The position numbers were made by a program, and so were the translations under genes. The notes beneath the pieces are model-generated. The model saw nothing but the letters and a program-made list of their open reading frames with translations. It was not told where the DNA came from and searched no databases. Below, piece by piece: positions 1 through 10,611 of a DNA stretch of 64,000 nucleotides (position 1 is the first letter of the stretch; each line of letters begins with the position of its first letter). The stretch comes from Muscardinus avellanarius (lineage: Eukaryota; Chordata; Mammalia; Rodentia; Gliridae): positions 26,862,554-26,926,553 of the forward strand of contig OY726569.1 in assembly GCA_963383645.1 (NCBI GenBank). The letters are read 5' to 3'.

Positions 1-131
1 CACCACCCGCCCTGGAGCTGCCCGCCATCAGGAGGAGGTGGACAGTCCAGTCCCTGAGCTCCTCTGCCTCCCTCCCCTCCACACTGCAGCCAGGCTTCCA
101 GAGAGCCCCGAGTCAGGGGAGCCCGACTCAC

Positions 132-183
132 AGCAGAGCCGACTGCACAGGAGCCCCAGCACAGCGCCCAGCAGCCTCTCCAT
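132..183 (-). CDS. TRAV22-like leader exon (gene runs off left edge)
   Basis: First exon of a T-cell receptor alpha variable gene. It encodes the signal peptide that sends the receptor chain into the ER. Read on the minus strand from the ATG at 183 it gives MERLLGAVLGLLCSRLC and ends one base into a codon at a GTGAGT donor (126-131). The peptide is the same as that of the complete TRAV22-like gene at 26.6 kb; only silent changes were noticed. Human TRAV22 starts in a closely similar way. The V exon should begin about 40 bp beyond the left edge, judging from the spacing in the other copy, so its function cannot be judged here. It is a recent tandem duplicate of the 26.1-26.6 kb gene. Confidence 0.88.
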
Positions 184-679
184 GGCCTCCCTGGGGTAGA
201 GGACTCTCCAACCAGACCCGACTGGCTCTTGTGGTGAGGACTGAGCTCAGGAGCTGCCCCTCCCCCACGGCCCGTCAGCTCCGCCCCGCGCCCTGCTCGG
301 GAGCTGCGGGGCGGTGGGGGGGGGGGGGCAGCCTCTGTGCAGGAAGCCCCTCCCTCAGGCCCCAGCCGCTGAGGGTCTGGGTGGAGCAGGTGGGCGAGGG
401 GCACCGAGGAAGGACACTGCTCCATTAGCTGAGGGACTCTCTGCTGATCCTGGAAGTGTGGGGGAGCGAGGGGGCTGGGAGGAGGGAGGGGAGGGAGACC
501 CAGAGGAGAACTGCCTGCCCTGTCCTAGAGCCCGGGAGCCACACAGAAGAGAGTCCACAGGTGAACCCTGCACACAGGCCTGGGTTCTGACTAGGGATCT
601 AACTGGCCTGCGAATTGATTTCCGTGGTGAAAGTCAGCCCAGTCACACGAAGTAATAAGGACTTTAGTGTTCTTGTTAT

Positions 680-790
680 AAACTATGATAGCCTGGCGTG
701 GTGGCGCACGCCTGTAATCCCCGCAAGGAACCCCAGTACCACCAAAAAAAAAAAAAAAAAAACCCAACAACAACAAAAAAAAACTATGAT
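680..790 (+). mobile_element. Short SINE with 10-bp target-site duplication
   Basis: The 10-mer AAACTATGAT occurs at 680-689 and 781-790 and encloses a tiny SINE. It has the first about 35 bases of the B1-like half, then jumps straight to the last about 25 bases of the ID-like half and an A-rich tail. The matching site at 27.11 kb is empty, so it inserted after the duplication. Confidence 0.85.
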
Positions 791-959
791 ATCTATGTTA
801 TGTACAGAATGAATTCTTATGAATAAATGTTACGAAATACTTGTGTAACCACTGCCTGAATGCAGTGAACTACATTAGAAACACAGTGCCCTCTCGTGGT
901 TTCCCTGAAAATTGCAACAAACCTTGTCTAATAATAGAGGTTTTATTATTAAAACCTTG

Positions 960-1297
960 TTTTAATAATGGTGCTCCCTAGAAGTAGAAGGTACATATGT
1001 TCCCTCTAATATGCCCAAACTAGGAAACACAAAGGATACCAGTGAGACTCCAGATAATGGAGGGGAAATACCAGCAAAGTTTGAATGAAAAGATAGGAGA
1101 GGAGGAAGGCTGATCTTGATTAATGAGGGTCTACATCTGAACATGTGTAAAATTATGAATAAGACATGGTTAACCTGGACAACCATTGTTGGGAGGGGGG
1201 AAGGGAAAACGGGGGCGGGGGAGGGAGAGGGCACCAAATATAGTTTAAATGTATACTATTTATGTTCAATAAAAAAATTATTAAAAGAAAAAAAATA
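960..1297 (+). mobile_element. L1 3' end fragment with A-rich tail
   Basis: AT-rich sequence with a G-rich tract (1190-1230), then an AATAAA-like signal and an A-rich tail (1268-1297). Parts recur at 55.90-56.03 kb in mixed orientation. It is probably the 3'UTR of an L1 lineage; family assignment is by eye. Confidence 0.55.
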
Positions 1298-1314
1298 ATA
1301 GTGCTCCCTTTGGG

Positions 1315-1610
1315 GTGGACAAAGAATGTGTTCCAAGACCCCAGAAGATGCCTGAAACCGAGGATACTACTGAAACCTAAGATACTTTGTTTTCCTACAT
1401 ATACACACCTATGATGAAGTCTGATTATGAACTAGGCACACTGCTTTCTGGTTCAATCATTGCCATCAACTGGAACACATTTTGTATTCATGTCTTCTAC
1501 CCACAAATGTAATACCTTTTCTACTTAACTAGACACTCATCATGCATTGTGGCATCAACTCTTTGCAAAGTCTGAGAGGTGAAAACAAAGCTAGCATGAA
1601 CTGACTTTTA
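1315..1610. mobile_element. Tigger/MER2-like DNA transposon remnant
   Basis: The pattern of a 'complementary end, gatgcctgaaac, tttcctacatatac' arm resembles old mariner-type (Tigger/MER2) elements. Related copies are at 33.01-33.29 kb (its duplicate) and 17.84-18.0 kb. No transposase frame remains. Confidence 0.5.
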
Positions 1611-1629
1611 AGAGGGACTGAGGAGCGAG

Positions 1630-2074
1630 TAGTGTGCAGCATGGATACACTGGAGAAAAGGACGACTACCATCCGGGTGCACGGAGCACGATTCCATCAC
1701 ACTACTCAGAAGCGCACACAGCTGAAATGCATGGACGGCTTATTCTGGACTTTTCATGTAATATCAGATCACAGTGCACAACACGTAACTGAAACTGAAG
1801 TATCCTGTAAGGTTGAACGGTTGTAAACTAGCTCAAGAGAAAGATAAAGAGGATGACATATAACTCTGTGAAGAAAGAACTAAACATTTGCTTTATAGAT
1901 TTTCAACTGCATTTGAGACGATATTCAGTTACTACTTGCAACTTTTTCTCCATGGTGGTGAGATCTCTAGCTTCCCAAATATTCCCAGGCACATTTTTTT
2001 GTTGTGTATGTGTTAATAGAGACAACCCAAGGGCATTCTACTTTCAAGTTCTACCCACTTTTTCTTTGTTTTCT
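1630..2074. other. No gene seen
   Basis: AT-rich sequence, part of block B. The short frames here show no recognisable domain. Confidence 0.5.
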
Positions 2075-2079
2075 ATTTT

Positions 2080-2190
2080 GTTTTGAAACTGGATCTCACT
2101 AGGTTCTGAGATCTAACCTGCCATCTTCTTGTCTGAGCTTCCCAAGAACTGGGATTACAGGCACATGCCACCACACTGACTCCAGGCACA
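2080..2190 (-). mobile_element. B1-like SINE half
   Basis: Minus-strand 7SL-derived half (GGGATTACAGGCACATGCCACC seen in reverse). It lacks the ID-like half and sits in block B, absent from the right copy. Confidence 0.7.
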
Positions 2191-2399
2191 ACGTTTAAGC
2201 ACGATAGATGAGGCCTCTCCCTTGAATAAGTCCCTGTGGATCCTGTGGGTGAAGAAGGATCTCTGACTGTCAGGTCTTCTCTCCTCTCCTCCATACCACC
2301 ACCTGAGTTAACCCTCTTCAACCCAAGTCACCCCAGTCAGCATGCCACCTTGCAGAGGAAGCCTCGTGCCATGTTGTGCTTCTCAAGTAATCTGTGGTA

Positions 2400-3400
2400 A
2401 AGGACAGTTGTCTCTCAATGCATTACACACTGATATATTTGTAAAATATAATGCAAAACTATTACTGTAACTTCTGTTTCACTGATAAAGGGAGAGTGCT
2501 ATAGGGATTGACTTCTGAATCCATTTTTAATCTTTGGCTGATCTACACACACGTGCAGGATACTCCCTGAATAAAACAATGGGTAAAATAATTTCCAGAG
2601 TTCACACAGTGGTGGGCATAGATGTCTTCAGAGCCAGGATTTAAAAAACTCTATGATACAAGGGGAAGGCACCAGAATTCTAAGAAGGGTGGAACAGTAC
2701 TAGTAGGATGAAGGCATTCCAAAAGAGAGGTTGTTTGAGTAAAAATTAAAAGCAAGTCTCTAAGACCAAACCGATAAGAAAATTACATCAGTGGCAAGAA
2801 TGTATAATGCCCTTTAGACAGTGTAGTGAAATACAGCATCCAACAATATGAAATACACATGTCTAGAGTCATCAGAGTTATTAAGCATGCAAAGAAACAA
2901 ATAAATAGAATTTTTCAGGAGAAAAAATCAATCAGTAGTAGTGACACAGATGACAGAATTATTATAAAAGTACATCATTATTATAAATATATTATCCATA
3001 ATAAGAACATAATGAATAATGCAAAGAGCTCTAGGAGCCTAAAGAAGAGAAAAAAATGAAGATATAAAAAGCTACAAATGGAACTTCTACAGATAAAAAC
3101 AATTAAATTATTGATGTAAAATAAATTATATAGAATTTACAGCAGATTAGAAACCACAGGAACAAAACTCAGTGGGTTGAAGAAATTGTAGAAATTGTTC
3201 AAACCAAAACAAAATGAAAGTGAAGAAAAAGAGAATAGAGTCCATGATCTATGGTATAAAATCAAATAGTCTTGTATGTGTATGAATGAAACCTCACAAG
3301 AAGAGAGAAGAAAAATATTTAAAGAAATAAGGGCTGAAATTTTGAGATGTAACTATAAACCCACCAATACAAGGGAGAAGAAAGAGAAAGATATTAATTA
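2400..3400. other. AT-rich duplicated spacer
   Basis: Matches 37.09-38.3 kb as part of block B. Purine-rich with short frames only; I see no gene. Confidence 0.55.
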
Positions 3401-3404
3401 CAAG

Positions 3405-3860
3405 GTTCACTGTAATTGTCTTAGTCCACTTGGTGTTGTTATATCAAAATACCTGAGGCTAGGTATTCATAAAGAAATGAGATTTATTTGCTTATGGGTG
3501 AGTGGGAAGTTCAAAAGGCCTGGGGCTGGCATCTGACAAGTTCCCTGGATCCATCACCACACAGCAAACTTGAGGGTGGACAGTGACTTGTGGAAGAGGT
3601 CACAAGGCAAGAGAAGGAGTGAGGAAGCCAGCATCCTTCATAACAATGCACTCTCCCAGTAATTAGTCCAGCCCTGTGAGGCTCAGCTCACTCAGAGAGA
3701 CCTAATCCAGTCTAAACCATTCTTAAGAGAACTAACCCAGTTACAATTTAGGGACAGGGCAGAGAAAAGCCATTCATTTCTAAGAGACAACCCCTGGAGA
3801 TCAAGTCTCCACATGAATTTTAGTGGGTACAAGCTACATTCATACCATAGCAGTAATAAT
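3405..3860. mobile_element. Old interspersed repeat
   Basis: The 'gttatatcaaaatacctgag ... ttagtgggtacaag' pattern is a familiar mammalian interspersed repeat that I cannot name with certainty. Its duplicate lies at 38.31-38.76 kb. Confidence 0.45.
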
Positions 3861-3943
3861 GTTTCTGAAATCTAGTAACACAGAGAAAATATAAAAAGTT
3901 GCTGGAATGCAGGACAAAGAGCCAAGGAAACATACAGAGCATC

Positions 3944-4326
3944 AGAACTAATAATGATGCCAGGAGTGGTGGCACACGTTTGTAATCCCCGTGCTTGGGA
4001 GGTGGAGACAGGAGGCTTGTGCTGGTTCAAAGCCAGCCTCACTGGTTTAAGAGACCCTGTTTCCAAAGAAAAAATATAAAAATAGGTCTGGGAGTGTATC
4101 CCGGAGGTAGAAGGGTTTCCAGGAACCCCAGTACCACCAAAAAATAAAATTAAATTAAAAATAGGGCTGGGAGTGTAGCTCAGAGGTAGAAGGGTTTCCA
4201 GGAACCCCAGTACCACCAATAAAATAAAATAAAATAAAATATAGGGCTGGAGGTATAGCTCAGAGGTAGAATGCCCTTGAGTTTCAGCCCCAGTACCACA
4301 AAAAAAAAAAAGAACTAATAATGATG
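3944..4326 (+). mobile_element. Composite SINE: B1-like half plus three ID-like units
   Basis: A B1-like half (3960-4085) is followed by three successive ID-like units (about 4083-4140, 4163-4220, 4243-4305), each with its own 'aggtctggga/agggctgg ... agtaccacc' body and A-rich link. A perfect 16-bp direct repeat (agaactaataatgatg) at 3944-3959 and 4311-4326 encloses everything. The usual element in this genome has one ID-like unit. Confidence 0.85.
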
Positions 4327-4859
4327 ATTAACTTTTCATCAGAAACAAAGCATGTCGGTACATAACTAAGGGGCTAAAAGAAAAAATCTTTTAAAAACAA
4401 CTGCTTAAAGGCAAAATATAAAACTGCATTGTGAGACTTTAAATAAAATTTGAATAAAATGAATAAAAAATAAAATAAAAATGAACTAAAAGTAAAGTGT
4501 GAAAACAATAGCATAAACAATACCAGAGGAATGCTGCATCATCATGTGTGAGCAGTAAAACAGTATTTAAATTCAGAGAGGGATAAGTTAGAGATGCATC
4601 CTGGGAACTATCAGTTCTTCAACTTGTGAGTCAGAGATCCCTCTCTCCTCCCCAAAGACATCTGTCTCTGATGGGCAGTTTTACTATTTTTCAAAGGAAA
4701 GGAAGCTTCGGTTAGAAATCAAGAAGGATATTCAAAGGCGGCGTTCAGGATGAGGAGAGGACCACACTGTTGAACCATATCTCATTGTCTGAAATAAGAT
4801 AACGATGAGGGCAAACAAAGCAAAGGATGTTGCTGGGAGCCTCACTGGCCTGCACAGCT

Positions 4860-5235
4860 GAGGTTACCATCTCAGACCAGCGTGGCTATTGTACGCTGCA
4901 CTGGTTGAGGGACCTGGTGGGATGGATACACGTGTGGACTATTTACCAGTAATGTTCTTCTCTATTTACCAGTAATGTTTAACTCTTCCTTCCTCTAAGC
5001 TTGTCGCAATGCATTCCTGCCGTCTTTCCTGATCTTGGCCCATGACAATCTTGCCTCCAATTTATAGTTTATGCAACAATAAACTGAAGGCACATGCTTG
5101 AAATGAAGAATTATGATTCATCATCAAAAACAAATGAAAAAAGGTCATACTTTCATTTTCAGTAAAATATGTCTTTACTATTTATCCATTACAGAGAAAA
5201 ACTCTTTCTAAAAAGGACCTGTAAGCCAAAGCCCA
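4860..5235. other. Unique spacer
   Basis: Beyond the end of block B similarity. I see no V exon, recombination signal or repeat I can name. Confidence 0.5.
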
Positions 5236-5237
5236 AA

Positions 5238-5450
5238 GTAAGAGAGGAGGTTGAGCATGGTGGCTCATGCTTATAAACTTGGGAGGCTAAGACAGGAGGA
5301 TCGCAGGATCGCAACCAGCCTCAGAAATTTAGTGAGGCCCTCTAAAACTTAGTGAAACTCTATTTTTAAAAAGCTTAACAATAGGACTGAGTGTATATCT
5401 CTGAGATACAATGCCTCTGTGTTCAATCCATAGTACCAAAAAGAGCAAAG
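5238..5450 (+). mobile_element. B1-ID dimeric SINE
   Basis: Plus-strand copy, rather diverged, with both halves (B1-like to about 5370, ID-like 5380-5445). Confidence 0.8.
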
Positions 5451-5782
5451 GGGCAACTGAGAATTTGAAATGCATTATCATCTTGGACTTTGATCCTCCA
5501 AGCCTGGTCTTACCATTCCCAAATAACAAACAGTACCAACAGTCAAAGCATGGTGGTGTCTTTCAGCAAAGAGGGATGTGATAAAAAGTAAAGATCAAAC
5601 TCAATGGTAAGGGAACTGGGGGTAAGTTTTTGAGGTATTATTAGTGCTCCAAAATTAGAAAAAGTTTGACTCATACTTTGGGTTAATTTGTAGTGAGAAA
5701 TTTCATATGCTGTATGAAAGCTTTTTCTACTGCTGTGTAGCCAGTGTTCTGCAAAGTACAGAAAGAGTTAAAAAAAAAAAAA

Positions 5783-5993
5783 GGCTACAGCAGGGCATGG
5801 TGTCGCATGCTTGTAATCCCAGCACTTGGGAGGCTGAGACAAGAGGATTGCACAGGTTCTAAGCCAGCCTCAGCTACTTACTGAGGCTCTCAGAAACTTA
5901 GTGAGACCCTGTTTCCGAATAAAGTATAAAAAAGATCTGGGAGTATAGCCCAGAGGTAGAAAATTCACTGGGTTCCACTCCCAGTACCACCAC

Positions 5994-6032
<39 letters not shown>

Positions 6033-6042
6033 AGGCTACAGA
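5783..6042 (+). mobile_element. B1-ID dimeric SINE with long A tail
   Basis: Complete dimer ending in a tail of about 36 A (5994-6030). The short repeat aggctacag flanks it on both sides. Confidence 0.88.
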
Positions 6043-6375
6043 TTAAAAGAATGTGTATTGATTCTTGATGTTTTATTTTTTTCTACCAGAATGGCTGGTA
6101 TGTTCATAAATGCAATAGCTATCATATTTTTCCTGGAATTTCCTACACTATAAGCCCACCCTCAAACCCTAGACCTCTGCTGCCTTGACCATGGACTTGT
6201 ATCCTTAACAAAATTCCCTCTCACCTAATAGCCAACCCTTCTGGCATGAACTTATGCCACCTTGACCATTGATTTTAATCCCAGTTTCCAGTACAGTCTT
6301 GTTTCCTCAAAACATAGATAGATAGACTCCTTCAGTCCTATAAATTTCCAGGATTATCCTCTCTCCCAAAAGCCT

Positions 6376-6604
6376 TTTTTTTTTTTTTTTTTTTTTTTTG
6401 CAGTACTGGGAATTAAACCCAGGGACATCCTACCTCTAAGGTACACTCCCAGCCCTAGTTTTCATTCTTTTTTATGTTTGAAACAAGATCTCACTAAGTT
6501 ATGAAGAGCTTCACTAAGTAACTGAGGCTGGCTGTGAACCTGCGATCCTCCTGTGTTAGCCCCCCAAGTACTGGGATCACAGCATGTACCACCACGCCCA
6601 GCCA
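6376..6604 (-). mobile_element. B1-ID dimeric SINE
   Basis: Minus-strand copy: T-run (tail) at 6376-6399, ID-like half to about 6460, then the B1-like half ending CCACGCCCAGCC at 6604. Confidence 0.88.
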
Positions 6605-7138
6605 AGATCCTTTCTCCTTTACATTAACTTCTTGATATTTTCTATACAACAGAGTCTAGAGAAGTCTAACTATTGCCTGTGTTGGCGACAGAGAGAGTAC
6701 AAACAGGAAATGGAACCTAAAGAAGTAAGTAGGAGAATTGACTCCCACAAACCACGACCACCTCGTTTCCAGAAGTGAAGCTCCTTTCCTCTGATTTGTA
6801 CTCACTAAACTCCTGGAGTTAAGGAGAATAAATCTAACCCTCAGTCACATCTCACACCCTTGAAGATCTAAGATATCTATGAAGATAACTCTCAACTCAA
6901 TATGTATGTGCATATAGAAGGTATGTGTTCACATTTATAACTCTTCTTGTTATAAATGTTTCATGTATTCTCACACATTCTGCATAAACTAGAATTCTCA
7001 AATCATTCATTTCACAAAGTTCCATTTTATCTCATTCAGATACTTTAGGTCACTGTTTGCTATTCTGAATGAGGGCATCCAGAAAAGGACTCTTCAACAT
7101 GACTGTCATTTACAACAATGTCCCACTTAGTCTCAATT
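6605..7138. other. Spacer without recognisable gene
   Basis: AT-rich, short frames only. I see nothing supportable. Confidence 0.5.
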
Positions 7139-7450
7139 TCTTTTTTTAAAATTTTTTTATTGGTGCATTGTAATCATACATGACACTGGAATACAAGATT
7201 TGAGAGGATATACAAGCACACATCATCCAATTGGCCCTCATCCAATCCCCATCCCATTCCCTCCCCCTCCCTCAATACCATGCTTGCTTGGTGGTTATTT
7301 TTGATGCATTTGTTTATGTACCTCCTGAGTTTTAAAGAGGTTCTATCCTCCCCAATCCCATCCCCTCTGACTGGTAACCTTAATTGCTTCTCTATAGGAC
7401 CCTTTCTGAAACTCGACCTCCTCCTGTTACCCCTTTCCTCCTAGATTTTG
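7139..7450 (-). mobile_element. L1 3' end (squirrel-type), reverse
   Basis: Starts with an A/T tail and 'attggtgcattgtaatcatacatg', then a C/T-rich stretch with 'ccccatcccattccctcccc'. Related segments occur at 33.51-33.67 and 48.40-48.56 kb, all reading the same way, as expected for the 3'UTR of a lineage-specific L1. Confidence 0.65.
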
Positions 7451-7519
7451 CTAGCTAGGGGAAGCATCTGGTTTTTACTTTCTGTGATATTTCTCTGTGC
7501 ATGCCACATTGCAAGTTCC

Positions 7520-8735
7520 GATCCCACTCTTGACATTCCCAGTAGAGGCCTGGCCACCCGGAGGACTCAGAACCTGACCTCGCTGACACCAGCACTGGCC
7601 TTGCCTCATGGAAGCCCCCGATCCTGGTCTCGCTGGCCCCTGCATCAGCTTAACCCTTTGGCTGGCTCTGGTCCCAGCCTTGGAGGCCCCAGCACCGGCC
7701 TTGCCTCATGGCAGGCTCCAATCTCAGCCTTGTTGACCCTGGCACTGGCCTAAACCCTCGGCAGGGTCCTTTCCTGGCCTCGGAGGACCCAGCTCCAGCC
7801 TAAACCCTTGGCAGTCTCCTATCCTAGCCTTGGAGGCCCCAGCACCAGCCTTGCCTCACCGCAGGCTCCGATCCTGGTCTTGCTGGCCCCGGCACCGGCC
7901 TAACCCTCGGCAGGCTCCAATCCTGGCCTTGGAGGCCTCAGAAGCGGCCTTGCCTCATGGTAGGCTCGGATCCCAGCCTCGCTGGCCCTGGCACCGGCCT
8001 TACCCCTCGGCAGGCACTGATCCAAGCCTCGGAGGCCCCAGCACCGGCCTTGCCTCATGGCAGGCTCCAATCCCGGCCTTCGAGGCCTCAGTAGAGGCCT
8101 TGCCTCACAGCAGGCTTTGATCCCGGCCTTGCTGGCCCTAGAACCGGCCTAACCGATCAGCAAATTCCAATCCCGACCTCTAAGGCCCCAGCACCGGCCT
8201 TGACTCACAGCAGGCTCTGATCCAGGCCTCGCTGGTCCCGGAACTGGCCTAACCCATCAGCAAGCTCCAGTCCAGACCTCGAAGGCACCAGCATCAGCCT
8301 TGCCTCACAGCAGGTTCTGATCCTAGCCTTGCTGGCCCTGGCACTGGCCTTACCCCTCAGCAGACTCCTATCCCAGGCCTTGGAGGCCCCAGGACTGGCC
8401 TTGCCTTGTGGCAGGCTCTGATCCTGGCCTCGATGGCCCCAGCACCAGCCTAACTCATCGGCAGACTCCAATCCAGACCTCGAAGGCCCCAGCACCGGCC
8501 TTGCCTCACAACAGGCTACAGTCCCGGCATCGCTGGCCCCGGTACCAGCCTAACCCCTCGGTAGGCTCTAATCCCAGCCTCGGAGGCCTCAGTAGTGGCC
8601 TTGCCTCATGGCAGTCTCTGATCCTGGCCTCGCTGGCCCTGGAACCGGCCTTAACCCTCAGCAGGCTCTGATCTCGGCCTAGGAGGCCTCAGTAGTGGCC
8701 TTGCCTCACGGTAGGCTACAATCCCAGCCTACCCT
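7520..8735. repeat. GC-rich minisatellite, about 49-50 bp units
   Basis: About 24 imperfect tandem units. Two alternating types are visible: one contains 'ttggaggccccagcaccggc + cttgcctcatggcaggctc', the other 'ctcgctggccccggcaccgg + cctaaccctcggcaggctc'. The higher-order period is therefore close to 99 bp. Frames stay open on both strands over parts of it, but they are low-complexity repeats and need not be coding. Confidence 0.9.
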
Positions 8736-8815
8736 ATATAGTATCCAAATGTCTATATAGGGTATTTTTGTGTGTGTGTGTGATACTGTGCTGGAGCCTG
8801 GTTCTCAAGGAAGGA
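8736..8815 (-). mobile_element. Possible ERV gag scrap beside the minisatellite
   Basis: The bases around 'atccaaatgtctata-agggtattt' (8746-8770) and 'ctgtgctggagcctg' recur at 46158-46215 inside an endogenous retrovirus gag region. Short match only. Confidence 0.35.
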
Positions 8816-9300
8816 AATCAGCAAGACAAAACAGTTTTCAGGAGGTGGTGACGTTTAGGTAAAGACACGAAAGAAATGCGAGGTCCACCATGAAGATACT
8901 TGAGGAGACAGAATTAGACAGAAAGGGCAAAGTCCTGATAAGGAAGCGTGCTGGGAATAACCCTTCACTCCAGCCCCTTACACTTTCTAGCACACAGTGG
9001 CAGAAGAAACTGGTGAAAGCATGATACACCACTATCTGGTAAGTTGATGTTTTCTCAGTTGATTCATCCTCACACAATTTGCACCTAGGTTTATCTCCCC
9101 TCCCCCATTTCCTTTGCGACTGGGATAAAATCAATAATGTCACCATCACCAAGACATTCAGCCACCCTTCCCTAGGGCTGCTGCTTCTCCGTAGTCAAAC
9201 CCCTGCTCACTAGGAACCCGATCTTAAACAGAGAACAGAAAAACATACTGCATATAATTTTCCATTTTGCTTAAAGATTTTTCACCTTAAGAGCACTTTT
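8816..9300. other. Spacer without recognisable gene
   Basis: Unique-looking sequence. The 104-codon minus-strand frame at 8838-9152 has no domain I know, and its composition does not suggest coding. Confidence 0.45.
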
Positions 9301-9304
9301 TCTT

Positions 9305-9405
9305 TTTCTTTGACTAGAGTCTGGCTAAGCCATGCAGGCTGGCCTTGAACTTGCAGTCTTTCATTCTCATCCTCCCAAGTAGCTGAACAGCAGGCCAGTG
9401 CCTTT
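9305..9405 (-). mobile_element. Old B1-like SINE
   Basis: Diverged minus-strand 7SL-type half ('gccatgcaggctggccttgaacttgcag ... cctcccaagtagctga'). Confidence 0.55.
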
Positions 9406-9429
9406 GTCCTCTGGATTAAGAGTAATATT

Positions 9430-9857
9430 TATTTATTTATTTATTTACTTATTTATTTATTGGTGGTACTGAGGTTTCTGGAAGCCCTTCTACCTCCGGG
9501 CTACACTCCCAGACCTATTTTATACTTTTTTATTTTGGGGAACAGGGTCTCTTAAGCCAGCAGGGCTGGCTTCCAACCAGCGTGAATCTAGTGTCTTCGC
9601 CTCCCAAGCGTGGGGATTACAAGCATGTGCCACCACGCCCTCCAAGAGTTTTTGTTTTTTGTGTTTGTTTGTTTTGGTGGTACTGGGGTTTCTGGAAGCC
9701 CTTCTATCTCCGGGCCACACTCCCAGACCTATTTTTTATATTTTTATTTGGAAACAGGGTCTCTTAAGCCAGCATGGCTGGCTTCGAACCTGCATGATCC
9801 TCCTGTCTCTGCCTCCCAAGGGTGGAGATTACAAGCATGTGCCACCACACGCGGCAA
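9430..9857 (-). mobile_element. Two adjacent B1-ID SINEs of the 'ccccgcgcttgg' subfamily
   Basis: Copies at 9430-9642 and 9653-9857, both minus strand. Related short repeats (aagagtaat, aagagtttt, aagagttat) precede, separate and follow them, suggesting two successive insertions at one target. Confidence 0.85.
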
Positions 9858-9859
9858 GA

Positions 9860-10384
9860 GTTATTTTTTAATAAAGACAATTAATATATATTTTATTGTC
9901 ATAGGAAGCTAGCTTGAAAGTTTTAATTATTTTTCTTTAATCACTTTTCAAATGTTGTGTCCTTATAGACTTTTATTGCTTTTGATGAGAAATCAGGTAT
10001 TATTCCTGATGCTGTTTCTTAGAACATTGTGTGTGAACTTTCTCTGGCTGTTTTGAAATTTTTTTGTTTCTGTTGTGTTTCAACAGCAACAGTTGTACTT
10101 TGGATATGGATTTACCTGTAATCCTCATGCTAAAAATGGAGTGGTGGACTTACAGAAAAACGTACTCAGTTTTCTGCATTTAAAATAGCTTTGCTCCTGA
10201 CTAAGGAGTTTGTTTTATAGAAATTCAAGTGTGCTCAAGAGTAAGGTGTTGAGTGTGATTTTAAAAAAAAGATTATGGAATGAGTAGAAGAATGGGTAGT
10301 TATAAGCCCAGCTACAATCACAAGACCATGTATGACAACATGGACCATAGCAATTATAAGGTTTCTTTTTATTTTTATATGAAT
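9860..10384. other. Spacer without recognisable gene
   Basis: AT-rich. No V segment, RNA gene or repeat recognised. Confidence 0.5.
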
Positions 10385-10611
10385 ATATTTATGTATTATT
10401 TGTACAGACTGGGGATGGAACCCCGGGGCATTCAACCTCTGAGCTACACCCCCTGCCCTATTTTTTATTCTTTATTTTGAAACCGGGTCTCACTGAGTTG
10501 CAGAGGGCCTAGGTAGCTGAGGCTGTCCGTGAACCGCGATCCTCCGGTCTCAGCCTCCCGAATGCTGGGATTACAAGCGTGCGCCACCACGCCCGGCTAT
10601 ATTTATGTATT
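10385..10611 (-). mobile_element. Young B1-ID SINE with 13-bp target-site duplication
   Basis: Element 10398-10598, flanked by atatttatgtatt at 10385-10397 and 10599-10611. Well-preserved both halves, so a fairly recent insertion. Confidence 0.92.

Larger units (their letters stand above)
1..840. repeat. Segmental duplication, block A (left copy)
   Basis: This stretch matches 26446-27165 nearly base for base, covering the TRAV22-like leader exon, its promoter side and about 500 bp further upstream. Differences seen are a G-run near 312-328 and a SINE at 690-780, both only in this copy. Similarity stops near 840-870, where a different block takes over. Confidence 0.9.
870..4850. repeat. Segmental duplication, block B (left copy)
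   Basis: Collinear stretches match 32940-40345. Examples are 870-940 with 32942-33005, 1320-1560 with 33030-33260, 2190-2400 with 36880-37090, 2400-3880 with 37090-38790, and 4650-4845 with 40170-40340. The right copy carries extra insertions (L1 and LTR sequence at 33.5-36.8 kb, and 38.9-40.1 kb). The left copy carries the SINEs at 2.1 and 4.0-4.3 kb. The copies are clearly older and more diverged than block A looks. Confidence 0.82.

Noticed and set aside
7448..7753. 101-codon frame with a hydrophobic N-terminus, possible secreted protein
   Set aside because: The first part is L1 3'-end sequence and the rest is minisatellite repeat; no conserved domain.
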